Shown: positions 1 to 9,549 of the stretch, piece by piece
Layout: each line of letters opens with the position of its first letter
Position numbering within the stretch: the first letter of the stretch is position 1
Assembly (NCBI RefSeq): GCF_024029335.1
Contig: NZ_CP097116.1
Span: 186,001 to 250,000, forward strand
Source of the DNA: Fructilactobacillus myrtifloralis
Lineage (GTDB): Bacteria > Bacillota > Bacilli > Lactobacillales > Lactobacillaceae
Reading direction: 5' to 3'
Length of the DNA: 64,000 bases
Notes under the pieces: generated by a model
What the model was told of the DNA's origin: nothing
Databases searched by the model: none
The model's input: only the letters and a program-made list of their open reading frames with translations
Translations under genes and position numbers: made by a program

Positions 1-1
1 A

Positions 2-1201
2 ATTAGTGCCGTGATGTGGAAGGGTCAGTTTGCCAAAATTAAATTCACCCCGGAAGAGGGGATGAAAGTCTTGATTACCGGACGGATTTCAACCTTTCCC
101 CGGAGTGGACAATATCAAATCTACGTGGAGGGCATGGAGCCGGATGGAGTTGGAAATCTCTACATTGCCTACGAACAATTAAAGCAAAAATTATATCAAG
201 CCGGCTTGTTTGATCCAGAACATAAGCAGGTCATTCCCCGGTATCCACAACGCATTGCGGTCATTACCTCACAGAGTGGGGCGGTAATCCGCGACATTAT
301 TGACGCCGTCCGCAAACGCGATCCGAAAATTCAAATTGTCCTATTCCCGGCGGCCGTGCAGGGAGATAAAGCAGCCCCAGAAATTGTGCAACAAATTGAG
401 CGGGTTAATCAGATCGGGGGCTTTGATACGCTGATTATTGGTCGGGGTGGAGGTTCGATCGAAGATTTGTGGCCCTTTAACGAGGAATCAGTGGCGCAAG
501 CCATCTATGCGAGTCAGGTCCCAATTATTTCTTCGGTCGGTCATCAAACTGACAATACAATTGCTGATTTCGTGGCAGACATTCGCGCGTCAACTCCAAC
601 CCAAGCGGGGGTGTTAGCCTCCCCGGTGTTGAGTGAGGTAATTGCACAGTTACGCACGGAACAGGCGGCGTTAGAAAGCAACATGAATCACATTCTCCGC
701 TTGCAACAACAACGTTTAGACCAGTTGCAACAAACGTACGTCTTCCAACAGCCCCAGCGTTTATATGAGACGTACGTTCAGCAGTGTGATCAACTAACGG
801 AGCGCTTGCAAGCGACAATGCAGCAACGCCTGACGCAGGAACAGAACCGGTTAAACTTAGCTACGAATAATCTCCGGTCCCATTCACCGCAAACCATGAT
901 TCAAAGTAACCAGCGGGAACTAGCCTACCAAACCCAAAATTTACGCCAGGCGATTACCCAACTGGTCACCGAGGACCGAGACCGGTTAGCCAACCAGGTG
1001 GCCGCTCTCGATCATTTAAGTCCTCTGAAAATTATGAGTCGGGGTTACAGTCTGGTCCACGACCACCAAGATCAGTTGGTAACGACGATTGACCAGGTCC
1101 ACCCCGGTGAACAGGTCACCATTGATTTCAGCGATGGGACGGCGACGGCAGACGTAACTGAAGTTACTAAGAACAAAGGAGTTCACGATGGCAAACACTA
1201 A
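2..1201 (+). CDS. xseA: Exodeoxyribonuclease VII large subunit (5' end outside the window)
   Basis: Large catalytic subunit of exonuclease VII, which degrades single-stranded DNA from both ends in repair together with XseB. The reading frame is open to the first base, so roughly 45 N-terminal residues (part of the OB-fold) lie upstream. What remains starts in the OB domain ([13 protein letters not shown]) and continues into the catalytic core with family motifs such as [24 protein letters not shown] and [14 protein letters not shown] long Gln-rich coiled-coil follows (about residues 210-340), then the conserved RGYSLV near the C-terminus. The end overlaps xseB by 14 bases, implying translational coupling. 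Identity is secure. Confidence 0.97.
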   Translation: MSAVMWKGQFAKIKFTPEEGMKVLITGRISTFPRSGQYQIYVEGMEPDGVGNLYIAYEQLKQKLYQAGLFDPEHKQVIPRYPQRIAVITSQSGAVIRDIIDAVRKRDPKIQIVLFPAAVQGDKAAPEIVQQIERVNQIGGFDTLIIGRGGGSIEDLWPFNEESVAQAIYASQVPIISSVGHQTDNTIADFVADIRASTPTQAGVLASPVLSEVIAQLRTEQAALESNMNHILRLQQQRLDQLQQTYVFQQPQRLYETYVQQCDQLTERLQATMQQRLTQEQNRLNLATNNLRSHSPQTMIQSNQRELAYQTQNLRQAITQLVTEDRDRLANQVAALDHLSPLKIMSRGYSLVHDHQDQLVTTIDQVHPGEQVTIDFSDGTATADVTEVTKNKGVHDGKH

Positions 1202-1481
1202 ACCTACTTTTGAAGAGAACATGCAACATTTAGAACAAATTGTGCAAGAATTACAGGCCGGCAACGTTCCGCTTGAAAAGGCCCTGAGCGAATTTCAAAC
1301 GGGCGTTAAATTAAGTCAAACGATGCAAAAAACGCTCCAAAATGCAGAAGATACGCTGACCAAGATGATGACTCCGGACGGAGAAGAAGTTCCGTTTAAG
1401 CGGGATAAGGGTTATGAAGCCCAAGCAGAGCAAACCGATCAGCAAGCTGAGCAACAATCAGATCAGGATCTGCCTTTCTAA
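1188..1481 (+). CDS. xseB: Exodeoxyribonuclease VII small subunit
   Basis: Small subunit that binds the coiled-coil of XseA in exonuclease VII. The N-terminal 65 residues are the typical two-helix XseB domain ([20 protein letters not shown], then [10 protein letters not shown]). The tail after about residue 70 is Gln/Glu/Asp-rich and makes the protein (97 aa) longer than the usual 75-80. The start ATG lies inside the end of xseA, behind an AAAGGAG ribosome site. The stop overlaps the ispA start (TAATG). Confidence 0.96.
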   Translation: MANTKPTFEENMQHLEQIVQELQAGNVPLEKALSEFQTGVKLSQTMQKTLQNAEDTLTKMMTPDGEEVPFKRDKGYEAQAEQTDQQAEQQSDQDLPF

Positions 1482-2335
1482 TGAATGCGGACGAAAACAC
1501 CCTAACCAACTTTACGGAACAGTATCGGCCACAAATTGAACAGACCCTGGCGACGATTGTGCAACAAGAGGCCAGTCAGCCGACGTTGCAGCAGTCGGAA
1601 GCTTATTCATTACTAGCCGGAGGGAAACGGTTACGTCCGTTGTTAACGTTGGCGACGCTCCGGAGTTTAGGTCAGCCGATTCTGCATGCCCAACTTGTGG
1701 CCAGTACCGCTGTGGAATTGGTGCACACGTACTCACTGATCCATGACGATTTACCAGCTATGGATGATAGTGATCTACGTCGCGGTAAGGCTGCGAGTCA
1801 CAAACGGTTTGGGGAAGCCCAGGCCATTTTGGCTGGCGATGGACTCCTAACGGATGCCTTTGCCGTGTTAAGTAAGTGTGGTTTACCAGCGGAGCAAACG
1901 ACGGCACTGGTTGGGCAGCTGGCGACGGCAGCGGGCTCGCACGGCATGGTGGCCGGACAAATGTTGGACATTGAAGCCACGGGCACGTCGTTAGCGCTAG
2001 ATGACCTGCGCACATTAGACCGGCAAAAGACGGGGGCGCTCTTTTATTACAGTGTCATGGCCGGGGCCATCATGGGCCAAGCAACGGACCCCCAGCAACG
2101 CTCACTAGCTCAATTTGCGTGGAATTTTGGCGTGGCCTTTCAAATTTATGATGATTTACAGGATGAACAAGTTGGAACTAATGAAGATGCAGGTAAAAAT
2201 AGTTACGTGCAGTTACTAGGAAGACCGGCCGCAACTCAGGTTCTAGCAGAAACGGTAGCTGCGGGGGCAGCCGCCGTCGCTGAGTTGGAGCATCCAGAGT
2301 TGTTACGCGCGTTTTTAACGTATTTTAAAGGATAA
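1481..2335 (+). CDS. ispA: Farnesyl/geranylgeranyl diphosphate synthase, short-chain trans-prenyltransferase
   Basis: Condenses isopentenyl diphosphate with allylic diphosphates to give farnesyl diphosphate, precursor of undecaprenyl phosphate for cell-wall synthesis. The first Asp-rich motif is visible as DDLPAMDDSD near residue 87. The second Asp-rich region is YDDLQDE near residue 227. The GGKRLRP substrate motif lies near residue 47. Length (284 aa) is normal. The gene is coupled to xseB through a one-base stop/start overlap. Its substrates come from the mevalonate operon at 37.9-41.9 kb and Fni. Confidence 0.95.
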   Translation: MNADENTLTNFTEQYRPQIEQTLATIVQQEASQPTLQQSEAYSLLAGGKRLRPLLTLATLRSLGQPILHAQLVASTAVELVHTYSLIHDDLPAMDDSDLRRGKAASHKRFGEAQAILAGDGLLTDAFAVLSKCGLPAEQTTALVGQLATAAGSHGMVAGQMLDIEATGTSLALDDLRTLDRQKTGALFYYSVMAGAIMGQATDPQQRSLAQFAWNFGVAFQIYDDLQDEQVGTNEDAGKNSYVQLLGRPAATQVLAETVAAGAAAVAELEHPELLRAFLTYFKG

Positions 2336-2345
2336 GGAACAAGGG

Positions 2346-3164
2346 ATGGCAAAAGAAAAAGAACGAATTGACGTGCTCTTGGTACAACAGGGGTTATTTG
2401 CAAGCCGCGAACAGGCCAAGCGGGCGGTGATGGCCGGGGAAGTCCTCGGCAAAAACGAGCAACGCCTCGATAAACCAGGGGTGAAGATTCCGGTTGAAAC
2501 TGAATTGCACCTTAAGGGGAACGTGATGCCCTATGTCAGTCGGGGAGGCTTAAAGTTAGCCAAGGCGTTGGATCAGTTTAAAATTGACGTGACGGATCAA
2601 GTTGTCTTAGACATCGGCTCTTCCACCGGGGGCTTTACCGACGTGATGTTACAAAAAGGCGCCCGCTTAAGTTACGCACTTGACGTGGGGACTAACCAGT
2701 TGGTGTGGAAATTACGGACCGATCCCCGGGTAATTGTGATGGAAAATACCAACTTTCGGTATAGTCAACCAGCGGATTTCACCGCTGGGTTGCCAACCTT
2801 TGCCTCGATTGACGTCTCCTTTATCTCGTTGCGACTGATCTTAGCCCCTCTAAAACAAATCTTACAGCCCCACGGGGAAGTGGTGGCGCTCATCAAACCT
2901 CAGTTTGAAGCCGGCCGGGAACACGTTGGCAAACATGGAATTGTCCGGGATCCGGCGGTGCACCGGGTGGTAATTGAAAAGGTCTTTTCGTATGCTACGA
3001 CGGCCGGGTTTTCGGTGCTCAACCTGGATTTTTCGCCGATTACGGGTGGCGAAGGCAACGTTGAATTTCTGGTGCAGTTACAATCCACGGCGCAACCGAC
3101 GATTAACCCCCAAATTTCAATCAGTGCGGTACAAGACCGGGCGTACAAAACCCTCCAAAATTAA
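2346..3164 (+). CDS. tlyA: TlyA-family rRNA 2'-O-methyltransferase
   Basis: S4-domain protein fused to an FtsJ/RrmJ-like Rossmann methyltransferase. Homologues methylate cytidine 2'-OH groups in rRNA and some are haemolysin-like. The S4 RNA-binding domain spans residues 1-65 (RIDVLLVQQGLFASREQAKR). The SAM-binding motif VLDIGSSTGGFTDV is near residue 88, and SIDVSFISLRLI lies further on. In most Firmicutes an arginine repressor gene (argR/ahrC) follows before recN. Here only 32 bases separate this gene from recN, so argR is absent at this locus. The exact rRNA target is inferred from the family only. Confidence 0.9.
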   Translation: MAKEKERIDVLLVQQGLFASREQAKRAVMAGEVLGKNEQRLDKPGVKIPVETELHLKGNVMPYVSRGGLKLAKALDQFKIDVTDQVVLDIGSSTGGFTDVMLQKGARLSYALDVGTNQLVWKLRTDPRVIVMENTNFRYSQPADFTAGLPTFASIDVSFISLRLILAPLKQILQPHGEVVALIKPQFEAGREHVGKHGIVRDPAVHRVVIEKVFSYATTAGFSVLNLDFSPITGGEGNVEFLVQLQSTAQPTINPQISISAVQDRAYKTLQN

Positions 3165-3196
3165 ACTTAGTTAGAATAGTAAGAGAAGGTGAGCGT

Positions 3197-4903
3197 GTGC
3201 TAAAGGAAATTTCCATTAAAGATTTCGCTATTATCGACCAGTTGGCAGTTAACTTTGCCACGGGCATGACGGTGCTGACCGGAGAAACCGGAGCTGGAAA
3301 ATCAATTATTATTGATGCCGTTGGCTTGTTAGCGGGAGGCCGAGGGTCGCAACATTTCATTCGAACGGGCGCGAACAAAACGGTCTTACAGGGGTTGTTT
3401 CAGGTCCCACGGGATGGAATCGCGGAACAAAAATTAGATGAATTTGGCATTGATCATAGTGATGATAACGTGATCTTGCAGCGCGAGTTGTACCGAAATG
3501 GGCGCAATATTTGTCGGGTAAACGGCATGCTTGTCAATACGACCACGTTGAAACAGATCGGGGAAACCCTCGTTGATATTTACGGGCAAAATGAACACCA
3601 GGCCCTCATGCAGAGTGACCAACACCTGAACCTGTTAGATGAATTTATCGGCAAGCGGTTGCAACCGACCCTGACAGACTACCAAGCGAACTTTCGGACC
3701 TATCAGCAACTCCAGCAACAGTTACGCAATCAGAGTCAAAACGAAAAAGCCCGTGCCCAACGCTTTGACATGCTACAGTACCAAGTTAACGAGATTGAAA
3801 AAGCGGATTTAACTCCCGGAGAAGAGGAAGAATTACTACGGGAACGGGATCGGTTAAACAATTTTCAGACGATTAGTAACAGTTTGAACCAGAGTCTCGC
3901 TGACATTGAGGGGGATGAGAACATTAGCCCCCTGGATATGATTGGGGAGTCGATGGGTGCGATTGAAGCGGTTGAACGCCTGGGAGACGAGTTTAAGCAA
4001 ATTGCTGAGAACGTAAAAGGGGCCTACTACATGTTGCAGGATGCCACGGGCGAAATCACCAATCAACTGGATTCGTTGGAGTTTGATCAGGGCCGCTTAG
4101 ATGAGGTCGAGGCGCGGTTAAATACAATTTTTGAACTGAAGCGAAAATACGGGGATTCCATTGACCAAATCTTAGCGTACTACAATCAAATTTCGGCAGA
4201 ACTGGCAGACATGCAGGCAGAAGATCAGAGTGGTAACGATTTAGAGGCGCGGTTAAAAACCACGCGGGCCACTTTGAACGACCTGGGGGAAAAGTTACGG
4301 AAGATTCGCCACCAGGGAGCCAAAGAACTAACCCAAGCAATTCACCACCAGTTAGCAGACTTGTACATGGATAAAACCGAGTTTGAAGTCCGGTTTAATA
4401 GTTTACCAGCGGGCCAGTTTAACTCCCGGGGGATTGAAACGGCCGAATTTTACCTGCGGACTAATCCTGGAGAGGCAATGCTGCCACTCAATAAAATTGC
4501 TTCCGGAGGAGAACTCTCCCGGATTATGTTGGCGTTAAAAACCATTTTCTCAAAGGTTCAGGGAGTCACTTCCATTATCTTTGATGAGGTGGACACGGGG
4601 GTTTCAGGACGCGTGGCGCAGGCCATTGCCGATAAGATTCATGGCATTAGTTTGAAATCCCAAGCACTTTGTATTACCCATCTACCCCAAGTGGCTGCCA
4701 TGGCAGACCATCAAGATTACATCTCCAAGCACGTTGATCAGCACGGTCGGACGGAAACCAGCATTGAACCAATCACAGGGCAAAAACGGGTTAATGAACT
4801 GGCGCGTATGCTTGCTGGGACGACCGTTACGAAATTAACGCTTGAACACGCCCAGGAGCTTTTGAAATTGGCGGATAAAGCGAAACAAGCGGCCCAAACT
4901 TAG
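3197..4903 (+). CDS. recN: DNA repair protein RecN (SMC-like ATPase)
   Basis: SMC-family ATPase acting early in double-strand-break repair. The N-terminal Walker A is GETGAGKSIII near residue 34. The long central coiled-coil covers about residues 150-370. The C-terminal signature LASGGELSRIMLA-type motif (here KIASGGELSRIM) and Walker B SIIFDEVDTGVSG complete the ABC head. Length of 568 aa is typical. GTG is the likely start, preceded by GAAGGTGAG. The last base is followed by a 69-base gap before gmk, without a convincing T-tailed terminator. Confidence 0.96.
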   Translation: MLKEISIKDFAIIDQLAVNFATGMTVLTGETGAGKSIIIDAVGLLAGGRGSQHFIRTGANKTVLQGLFQVPRDGIAEQKLDEFGIDHSDDNVILQRELYRNGRNICRVNGMLVNTTTLKQIGETLVDIYGQNEHQALMQSDQHLNLLDEFIGKRLQPTLTDYQANFRTYQQLQQQLRNQSQNEKARAQRFDMLQYQVNEIEKADLTPGEEEELLRERDRLNNFQTISNSLNQSLADIEGDENISPLDMIGESMGAIEAVERLGDEFKQIAENVKGAYYMLQDATGEITNQLDSLEFDQGRLDEVEARLNTIFELKRKYGDSIDQILAYYNQISAELADMQAEDQSGNDLEARLKTTRATLNDLGEKLRKIRHQGAKELTQAIHHQLADLYMDKTEFEVRFNSLPAGQFNSRGIETAEFYLRTNPGEAMLPLNKIASGGELSRIMLALKTIFSKVQGVTSIIFDEVDTGVSGRVAQAIADKIHGISLKSQALCITHLPQVAAMADHQDYISKHVDQHGRTETSIEPITGQKRVNELARMLAGTTVTKLTLEHAQELLKLADKAKQAAQT

Positions 4904-4923
4904 CCTATTGATTATTTGCCTAA

Positions 4924-4970
4924 AAACCGCCATAATACCAATAATAAGTATTTTGATGAAGGAGCGGTTT
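4924..4970 (+). promoter_or_regulatory. Inverted repeat enclosing the gmk ribosome binding site
   Basis: AAACCGC at 4924-4930 is perfectly complementary to GCGGTTT at 4964-4970. The right arm starts at the last base of the AAGGAG ribosome site and ends two bases before the TTG start of gmk. The loop is about 33 bases. A long-range stem here could modulate initiation. With only seven pairs this is a weak, inferred element. Confidence 0.25.
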
Positions 4971-4972
4971 AA

Positions 4973-5590
4973 TTGGCAAAAAGAGGGATGTTAATTGTTC
5001 TTTCTGGCCCATCCGGGGTTGGAAAGGGAACGGTTCGCAAGGCCTTGTTTGAGGATCCAAACGTTGATTTCAACTATTCGATTTCAATGACAACGAGAAG
5101 TCCCCGGGATGGGGAACAAAATGGGGTAGATTACTATTTTGTTTCCAAAACGGAATTTGAGGATCACATTAAAAATGGGGAAATGTTAGAGTACGCGAAG
5201 TACGTTGATAACTACTATGGAACGCCGCTAAACTATGTGAACGAACAATTAGATGCTGGACACGACGTCTTTTTGGAAATTGAAGTGAACGGGGCGTTGC
5301 AGGTTCGGGCAAACTGTCCCGATGGCATCTTTATTTTCCTAACCCCACCAGACATTAAGGAACTCCGTAGTCGGTTGGTTGGTCGCGGAACCGATGCACT
5401 GGAAGTCATTAACAAGCGGATTCAAACGGCGACGAAGGAAATTCATATGATGCAAAACTATGATTATGCGGTGGTAAATGATAAAATTGACAACGCTGTT
5501 AATCAGATTAAAGATATTGTTCGCAGTGAACGCTTAAAAGTTAAACGAGTGATGCCAGATTATTTGGCTAGTTTAGGAGATGAAATCTAA
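4973..5590 (+). CDS. gmk: Guanylate kinase
   Basis: Phosphorylates GMP/dGMP to GDP/dGDP with ATP. The P-loop is [10 protein letters not shown] near residue 12. The GMP-binding segment follows ([13 protein letters not shown], then GVDYYFV). Length of 205 aa is standard. The start codon is TTG, set by AAGGAG nine bases upstream. The stop overlaps the rpoZ start, the usual gmk-rpoZ coupling in Firmicutes. Confidence 0.97.
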   Translation: MAKRGMLIVLSGPSGVGKGTVRKALFEDPNVDFNYSISMTTRSPRDGEQNGVDYYFVSKTEFEDHIKNGEMLEYAKYVDNYYGTPLNYVNEQLDAGHDVFLEIEVNGALQVRANCPDGIFIFLTPPDIKELRSRLVGRGTDALEVINKRIQTATKEIHMMQNYDYAVVNDKIDNAVNQIKDIVRSERLKVKRVMPDYLASLGDEI

Positions 5591-5787
5591 TGTTATATCC
5601 ATCAATTGACGAATTGTTAGAAATTGTGGACTCCCGTTATTCATTGGTAATGCTTGCCAGTAAACGGGCCGAAGAATTAGACCAGGGGGCAGCACCGCTT
5701 TTGGATCACTATAAAAATTCCAAGTCCGTTGGCAAAGCCCTCGAAGAAATTGCCGCTGGCGTTTTAAAGATTGAAACAGAAGGCTAA
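5590..5787 (+). CDS. rpoZ: RNA polymerase omega subunit
   Basis: Small subunit that helps assemble and stabilise RNA polymerase. It begins [20 protein letters not shown], with the family helix KRAEEL following at residues 25-30. At 65 aa it is slightly shorter than many orthologues. It overlaps gmk by one base and is followed by a probable terminator, so gmk-rpoZ forms the end of this transcription unit. Confidence 0.93.
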   Translation: MLYPSIDELLEIVDSRYSLVMLASKRAEELDQGAAPLLDHYKNSKSVGKALEEIAAGVLKIETEG

Positions 5788-5800
5788 TTTGAACTAAAGC

Positions 5801-5846
5801 AGACCATGCGTGCGGGGGACCCCGATCAACGTAGTGGTCTTTTTTA
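5801..5846 (+). terminator. Probable rho-independent terminator after rpoZ
   Basis: AGACCA at 5801-5806 pairs with TGGTCT at 5835-5840, with weaker internal pairs, and is followed by a T-rich run. The loop region is long and G/C-rich, so the stem is not perfect. Confidence 0.6.
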
Positions 5847-5867
5847 TTCTTAAAGGATTCGATACGG

Positions 5868-5873
5868 TATAAT
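5868..5873 (+). promoter_or_regulatory. Probable -10 box for the coaBC-priA-fmt operon
   Basis: A perfect TATAAT lies 28 bases upstream of the coaBC ATG and just after the rpoZ terminator. No good -35 box is visible at the standard distance. Confidence 0.5.
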
Positions 5874-5900
5874 TAGGGTAATTATGAAGGAGAATGAGCG

Positions 5901-7097
5901 ATGAACGGGGAAAAAATCACGTTATACGTTACCGGCAGTATTGCCGCCTATAAGGCGGTTTCTTTGCTGCGGTTATGTCAAAAAGCGGGGGCAGACGTGC
6001 GCGTGGTCATGACCGAAGCGGCGACCCGCTTTGTTACTCCCCAAACGTTTGCGGCGCTGTCCGGTCATTCTGTCCTAACGGATGCTTCAGCAGCCCACCT
6101 AGAGACAATTGCCCACGTCGAATTAGCGCAGTGGGGGACTTATCACGTCGTGGCGCCTGCGTCGGCTGATTTTATCGCGAAGTCCGCCGCTGGAATTGCG
6201 GATTCGGTGGCATTAACGACCTATCTGGCCGCCCGGGGACCTAAACTCGTGGTGCCGGCGATGAACGATGGGATGTGGGATAATCCGGCCACCCGCAGAA
6301 ACATTACTCAGTTACGCCAAGACGGGCAACAGGTGCTAGATCCCGCGACTGGGTTATTGGCAGAGGGCTACGCGGCCAAGGGGCGGATGGCTGAACCAGA
6401 AGTGATTATGACGGCCCTCCAGCAGTTACAGGGTCAACCGCAGGACTGGGCTGGCAAACACCTGTTGGTAACGGCCGGGGGCACCCAGGAAGATTTGGAC
6501 CCGGTTCGCTATTTGTCGAATCGCTCGTCGGGTAAAATGGGGTACGCCTTGGCGAACGCCGCTAGCCAGCGGGGGGCACAAGTTACGTTGCTAAGTGCCA
6601 ACGTGAACTTACCAACCCCCACCGGCGTGAAGGTAATTCCAGTTCGCACCGCGGCTGATCTGAAGGATCAACTCCAGCAGTTATTTCCCACGGTGGATGG
6701 CCTATTGATGGCCGCCGCTGTAAGCGATTTTCGCCCGGTTCAAGTTGCCGAGCACAAGCTTAAAAAAACGGCCGATGGGGAGGAAATTACCCTCCGGTTC
6801 CAGCAAAATCCGGACCTCCTCAAACTAGTTGCGGCGCACAAACGCCCCAACCAAGTGGTGGTAGGATTTGCAGCGGAGACTCACGATTGGCGCCAAAATG
6901 CCCTGCACAAGTTAGCGGCCAAACAGGCGGATTACATCGTTTTGAACGACGTCAGTAATCCCGCCATTGGGTTTAATAGTGACGATAATCAGGTGACCAT
7001 CTTTGGGGCCGATGGGTTTCAAGAACAGACCCCCGTGGAAACTAAGGATGCCATCGCCGACCACATTTTAACGGTGATTAACCCGAAAGATCATTAA
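5901..7097 (+). CDS. coaBC: Bifunctional phosphopantothenoylcysteine decarboxylase / phosphopantothenate-cysteine ligase
   Basis: Makes 4'-phosphopantetheine for coenzyme A. The N-terminal CoaC flavoprotein domain (1-180) has GSIAAYKAVSLLR, the active-site His in TIAHVELAQW and the PAMNDGMWDNPA motif. The C-terminal CoaB ligase (185-398) has TAGGTQEDLDPVRYLSNRSSGKMG and the KLKK segment. In many orthologues the substrate clamp contains a Cys (LACG). Here the aligned residue is Glu155 (LAEG), which may be normal in this family branch. AAGGAG sets the ATG start. It is the first gene of a run to thiN. Confidence 0.94.
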   Translation: MNGEKITLYVTGSIAAYKAVSLLRLCQKAGADVRVVMTEAATRFVTPQTFAALSGHSVLTDASAAHLETIAHVELAQWGTYHVVAPASADFIAKSAAGIADSVALTTYLAARGPKLVVPAMNDGMWDNPATRRNITQLRQDGQQVLDPATGLLAEGYAAKGRMAEPEVIMTALQQLQGQPQDWAGKHLLVTAGGTQEDLDPVRYLSNRSSGKMGYALANAASQRGAQVTLLSANVNLPTPTGVKVIPVRTAADLKDQLQQLFPTVDGLLMAAAVSDFRPVQVAEHKLKKTADGEEITLRFQQNPDLLKLVAAHKRPNQVVVGFAAETHDWRQNALHKLAAKQADYIVLNDVSNPAIGFNSDDNQVTIFGADGFQEQTPVETKDAIADHILTVINPKDH

Positions 7098-7131
7098 TGA
7101 CTGAACACCTTTAAGAAAGGAGGGAGTGGTA

Positions 7132-9540
7132 ATGCCGAGCGCAGCCGTAATTGTAGATGTTCCCACCATGCAAACCAATTTTCCGTATTCGTATGCCATT
7201 CCCCCAGAACTTCAATCACAATTGCAACCTGGCCTGCGGGTGGTAGTTCCCTTTGGAGCGGGAAATCGCCAGGTGGAAGGTTTTGTCGTGGGCTTACAGG
7301 ATGATGATGCAAAGCATCCGACAGACGAACTCAAACCAATTACACGACTGATGGACCTAACCCCAGTGGTCAACCAAGAGCTCCTCGAGCTCTCTGATTG
7401 GTTAGCCCAACGGACTTACTCCTTTCGCATTAGTTGCCTGTTGACGATGTTACCAAACGTCATGAAGGCTAAGTATCAAACCACTGTTGCCCCGGTTCCG
7501 CCGGTGCAGGATCAGTGGCTGGCCAAGGTATTTGCCGACCAACAGGAACTCCCGCTTGATCAAACCCACTTTACGAACCGTGAAGTAGCTCGGTTAACCG
7601 AACTCCGAAAACAGGGGCAGGTGGAGGTTCATTATCACGTTAAAAACCAGGCCAAACGGAAAACGGAAGTGGCAGTGGTGAACCAAATAACAGACTTTTC
7701 GCGCTGCGCTACAGAAATTCGAAAAAATGCGACGGGCCAACAAGCCCTGCTCCACCAACTAGAGCAACAGCCAAAGACCCCGCTCCGCCAACGGGAGCTA
7801 ACCAAAGTTCCCGGGATTTCTGCAGCCGTCATTAAAACGTTTGCGGACCGGGGCTGGGTGCGGAAGGTGACCGTGGAGCAGTATCGAAACCCTTACGACC
7901 AACCGCGCCACCCAGATCAGCCGCAACCATTGACTCCCGATCAGCAACGTGCCGTTACACCCATTAACAAGGCCATTCGTGACCAACAGAGCACGGTTTT
8001 CCTACTGGAAGGGGTTACTGGATCAGGAAAAACGGAAGTTTATTTACAAACAATTCAACAGGCGTTAAATCAGGATGAACAGGCGCTAATGTTAGTGCCA
8101 GAAATTGCGTTGACTCCGCAGATGGTGACCCGCGTTAAAAATCGCTTTGGCGATCAAGTTGCAATTTTGCACAGTGGGCTGTCAAACGGAGAAAAGTATG
8201 ATGAGTGGCGCAGAATTAACGCTGGTGCCGCGCAGGTAGTGGTGGGGGCGCGGTCCGCCGTCTTCGCTCCCTTACCCAAGTTGGGACTCATCATTTTAGA
8301 TGAGGAGCATGATCCGAGTTACAAGCAAAGCGATAACCCCCGTTATCACACCCGGGACGTGGCCATTTGGCGGGCCCAGTATCACCACTGTCCGGTCGTT
8401 TTGGGGAGCGCCACGCCGTCGTTAGAATCTAGAGCTCGGGCGGAAAAGGGCCGGTACCAACTGTTGCAATTGCCGCATCGGATTAACCAGCAACAGCTCC
8501 CAGCGATTCAGATTGTTGATATGACCGCCCCCTCTGAACACTATGGCGATTTGTTTTCTCAAGAGTTGGTGACGGCGCTGCAAAGTACGCTAGCCCGCAA
8601 GGAACAGGTGGTGTTGCTATTGAACCGCCGGGGCTTTTCGTCATTTATGCTGTGTCGTGATTGTGGGTATGTTTTAAAGTGCCCGCACTGTGATATTTCG
8701 TTAACGATGCACCTAGATTCACACACGATGAAGTGCCATTACTGTGGCTTTGAAACGGCGATTCCGAACGAATGCCCTCAGTGTCATAGTCGGCACATTC
8801 GTTACTTTGGGACGGGGACGGAGAAAGCAGAACAGCAGTTACAGCGCTTAATTCCCCAAGCCCGCATCCTGCGCATGGATGTGGATACCACCCGCAAGAA
8901 GGGTGCCCACCAACGAATTCTGAGCCAATTTGGGGACCAACAGGCGGATATTTTGCTGGGAACCCAGATGATTGCCAAGGGGCTTGATTTTCCCAACGTT
9001 ACCCTCGTGGGGGTGTTGAATGCCGATACGGGCTTAGATCTACCTGATTTTCGTGCGAGTGAACGGACCTTTGACCTCTTGACCCAGGTGGCCGGCCGGG
9101 CTGGTCGAGCCGAGAAGGCGGGACAAGTCATCATTCAAACCTTTAATCCCCAGCATTATGCGATTCAGTTAGCCCAACAGCAAGACTATGAGGCGTTTTT
9201 CCGCAAGGAAATGCAACTACGCCATTTAGCGGGCTACAGCCCGTATTACTTCACAGCTCAGATTACGGTTAGTGCACTGGTGGAGAAGGACGCCGCCCAG
9301 GAATCCTACCGGATTTTGCAGTTACTGCAGCAGAATCTCGCCAAAACGACAGAAGTGCTTGGACCGACCCCGAAACCGATTGCAAGAATTAAGAACCGAT
9401 ATTACTATCAAATTATCATTAAGTATAAGCACGATGAGCAGTTAGCCCCGACTCTGACGCGAATTCAAGCAATCTCGCAAAAGGAAGTGCGCAAGGGGCT
9501 GCGGATTGCCATTGATTCTGACCCCGTTAATTTTATGTAG
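7132..9540 (+). CDS. priA: Primosomal protein N' (replication restart helicase)
   Basis: Superfamily-2 DNA helicase that reloads the replisome at stalled forks. The N-terminal 3'-DNA-binding domain is followed by Walker A GVTGSGKTEVYLQ (near residue 293) and DEEHD (Walker B). Zinc-binding cysteines lie in CRDCGYVLKCPHC and KCHYCGFETAIPNECPQC. Helicase motif VAGRAGRAEKAGQV follows. I chose ATG 7132 over the in-frame GTG at 7126, because AAAGGAGG at 7116-7123 is too close to the latter. Length of 802 aa is normal. In many Firmicutes def sits between priA and fmt. It is not here. Confidence 0.97.
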   Translation: MPSAAVIVDVPTMQTNFPYSYAIPPELQSQLQPGLRVVVPFGAGNRQVEGFVVGLQDDDAKHPTDELKPITRLMDLTPVVNQELLELSDWLAQRTYSFRISCLLTMLPNVMKAKYQTTVAPVPPVQDQWLAKVFADQQELPLDQTHFTNREVARLTELRKQGQVEVHYHVKNQAKRKTEVAVVNQITDFSRCATEIRKNATGQQALLHQLEQQPKTPLRQRELTKVPGISAAVIKTFADRGWVRKVTVEQYRNPYDQPRHPDQPQPLTPDQQRAVTPINKAIRDQQSTVFLLEGVTGSGKTEVYLQTIQQALNQDEQALMLVPEIALTPQMVTRVKNRFGDQVAILHSGLSNGEKYDEWRRINAGAAQVVVGARSAVFAPLPKLGLIILDEEHDPSYKQSDNPRYHTRDVAIWRAQYHHCPVVLGSATPSLESRARAEKGRYQLLQLPHRINQQQLPAIQIVDMTAPSEHYGDLFSQELVTALQSTLARKEQVVLLLNRRGFSSFMLCRDCGYVLKCPHCDISLTMHLDSHTMKCHYCGFETAIPNECPQCHSRHIRYFGTGTEKAEQQLQRLIPQARILRMDVDTTRKKGAHQRILSQFGDQQADILLGTQMIAKGLDFPNVTLVGVLNADTGLDLPDFRASERTFDLLTQVAGRAGRAEKAGQVIIQTFNPQHYAIQLAQQQDYEAFFRKEMQLRHLAGYSPYYFTAQITVSALVEKDAAQESYRILQLLQQNLAKTTEVLGPTPKPIARIKNRYYYQIIIKYKHDEQLAPTLTRIQAISQKEVRKGLRIAIDSDPVNFM

Positions 9541-9549
9541 GAGGACCAC

